Positions 63,802 through 64,000 of a stretch of 64,000 nt of DNA are shown in pieces. Numbering within the stretch: the first letter of the stretch is position 1; every line of letters begins with the position of its first letter. The DNA lies in the NCBI RefSeq assembly GCF_037975245.1, contig NC_092561.1:4886001-4950000 (forward strand). Reading direction: 5' to 3'. Below the pieces are notes generated by a model, which worked only from the letters and a program-made list of their open reading frames with translations, was not told the origin of the DNA and did no database searches. The translations under genes and the position numbers were made by a program. The DNA comes from Apostichopus japonicus. Its lineage: Eukaryota > Echinodermata > Holothuroidea > Aspidochirotida > Stichopodidae.

Positions 63802-64000
63802 CAGTGGCGTAGGAAGGTACTTTTGAGTGGGGGGGGGGGCTGAAGACTGATGGCCGGCCTGGGGGAGGGGTCTAAGGGGAGGGGGTGTCCCCCTCCCCTT
63901 TGGAATTTTTTGCATTTCCAGGTGGCCTCAGATGCAATTTGGTGCAATATAGCACACTTCAACACCCACTCCATTTTGTAAACTTAATTTTGTATTTTCA
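63802..64000. mobile_element. hAT-like MITE (family CAGTGGCGTAGG), copy 3, cut by window end
   Basis: It begins CAGTGGCGTAGGAAGG right after TTACTAAC, the expected left TSD. It runs in the same orientation as 40583-40853, but retains the GCAATTTGGTGCAATATAGC middle seen, inverted, in 4031-4387. The right end is outside the window. Confidence 0.8.

Overview
The window is animal nuclear DNA. Genes are split by GT-AG introns, many of them phase-matched; AT-rich intergenic DNA is packed with microsatellites, tRNA-derived SINEs and short non-autonomous DNA transposons. No prokaryotic or viral operon and no RNA gene other than SINE heads was seen. The gene set (SMG1 tail, several Gal3ST-type sulfotransferase units, a KIF18-type kinesin-8) and the repeat style suggest a marine invertebrate deuterostome. 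An echinoderm, possibly a sea cucumber, is my best guess, but it rests on general resemblance and not on a search.

Layout. (1) 275-2509, plus strand: the last three coding exons of an SMG1-like PI3K-related kinase, ending in a clear FATC domain. (2) 10115-32611, minus strand: galactose-3-O-sulfotransferase (Gal3ST) modules. Gene C (32611 to 26390, four coding exons, 878 residues) has one N-terminal signal anchor followed by two complete sulfotransferase domains; a single 1287-nt exon carries the second half of domain 1, a linker of about 108 residues, and the first half of domain 2. Gene A (22265 to 10115, three exons placed, 5' end not found) is a single-domain paralogue just downstream. (3) 42680-56659, plus strand: a complete kinesin-8 (KIF18A/B-like) gene, 18 coding exons, 889 residues, every exon junction in phase. 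(4) 56660-64000: no convincing gene.

Repeats. Several elements have exact target-site duplications. hAT-like elements with 8-bp TSDs lie at 4031-4387, 13055-15276 (with a second hAT-like element nested at 13363-14255), 21215-21318 and 40583-40853, and one starting at 63802 runs off the window. TTAA-flanked MITEs lie at 8629-9199, 32020-32407 and 39174-39538. Three tRNA-derived SINE families occur as pairs. A 48-bp satellite-like array with palindromic units fills 18630-19262. A decayed SAP-domain ORF sits inside a 2.65-kb inverted-repeat-bounded segment at 36427-39074.

How the genes relate. SMG1 acts in nonsense-mediated mRNA decay, KIF18-type kinesins in mitotic chromosome alignment, and Gal3ST enzymes in Golgi carbohydrate sulfation; I see no functional link between the three loci. 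The most interesting feature is the two-domain sulfotransferase, whose central exon is symmetric (phase 1-1), so that skipping it would restore an ordinary one-domain enzyme.
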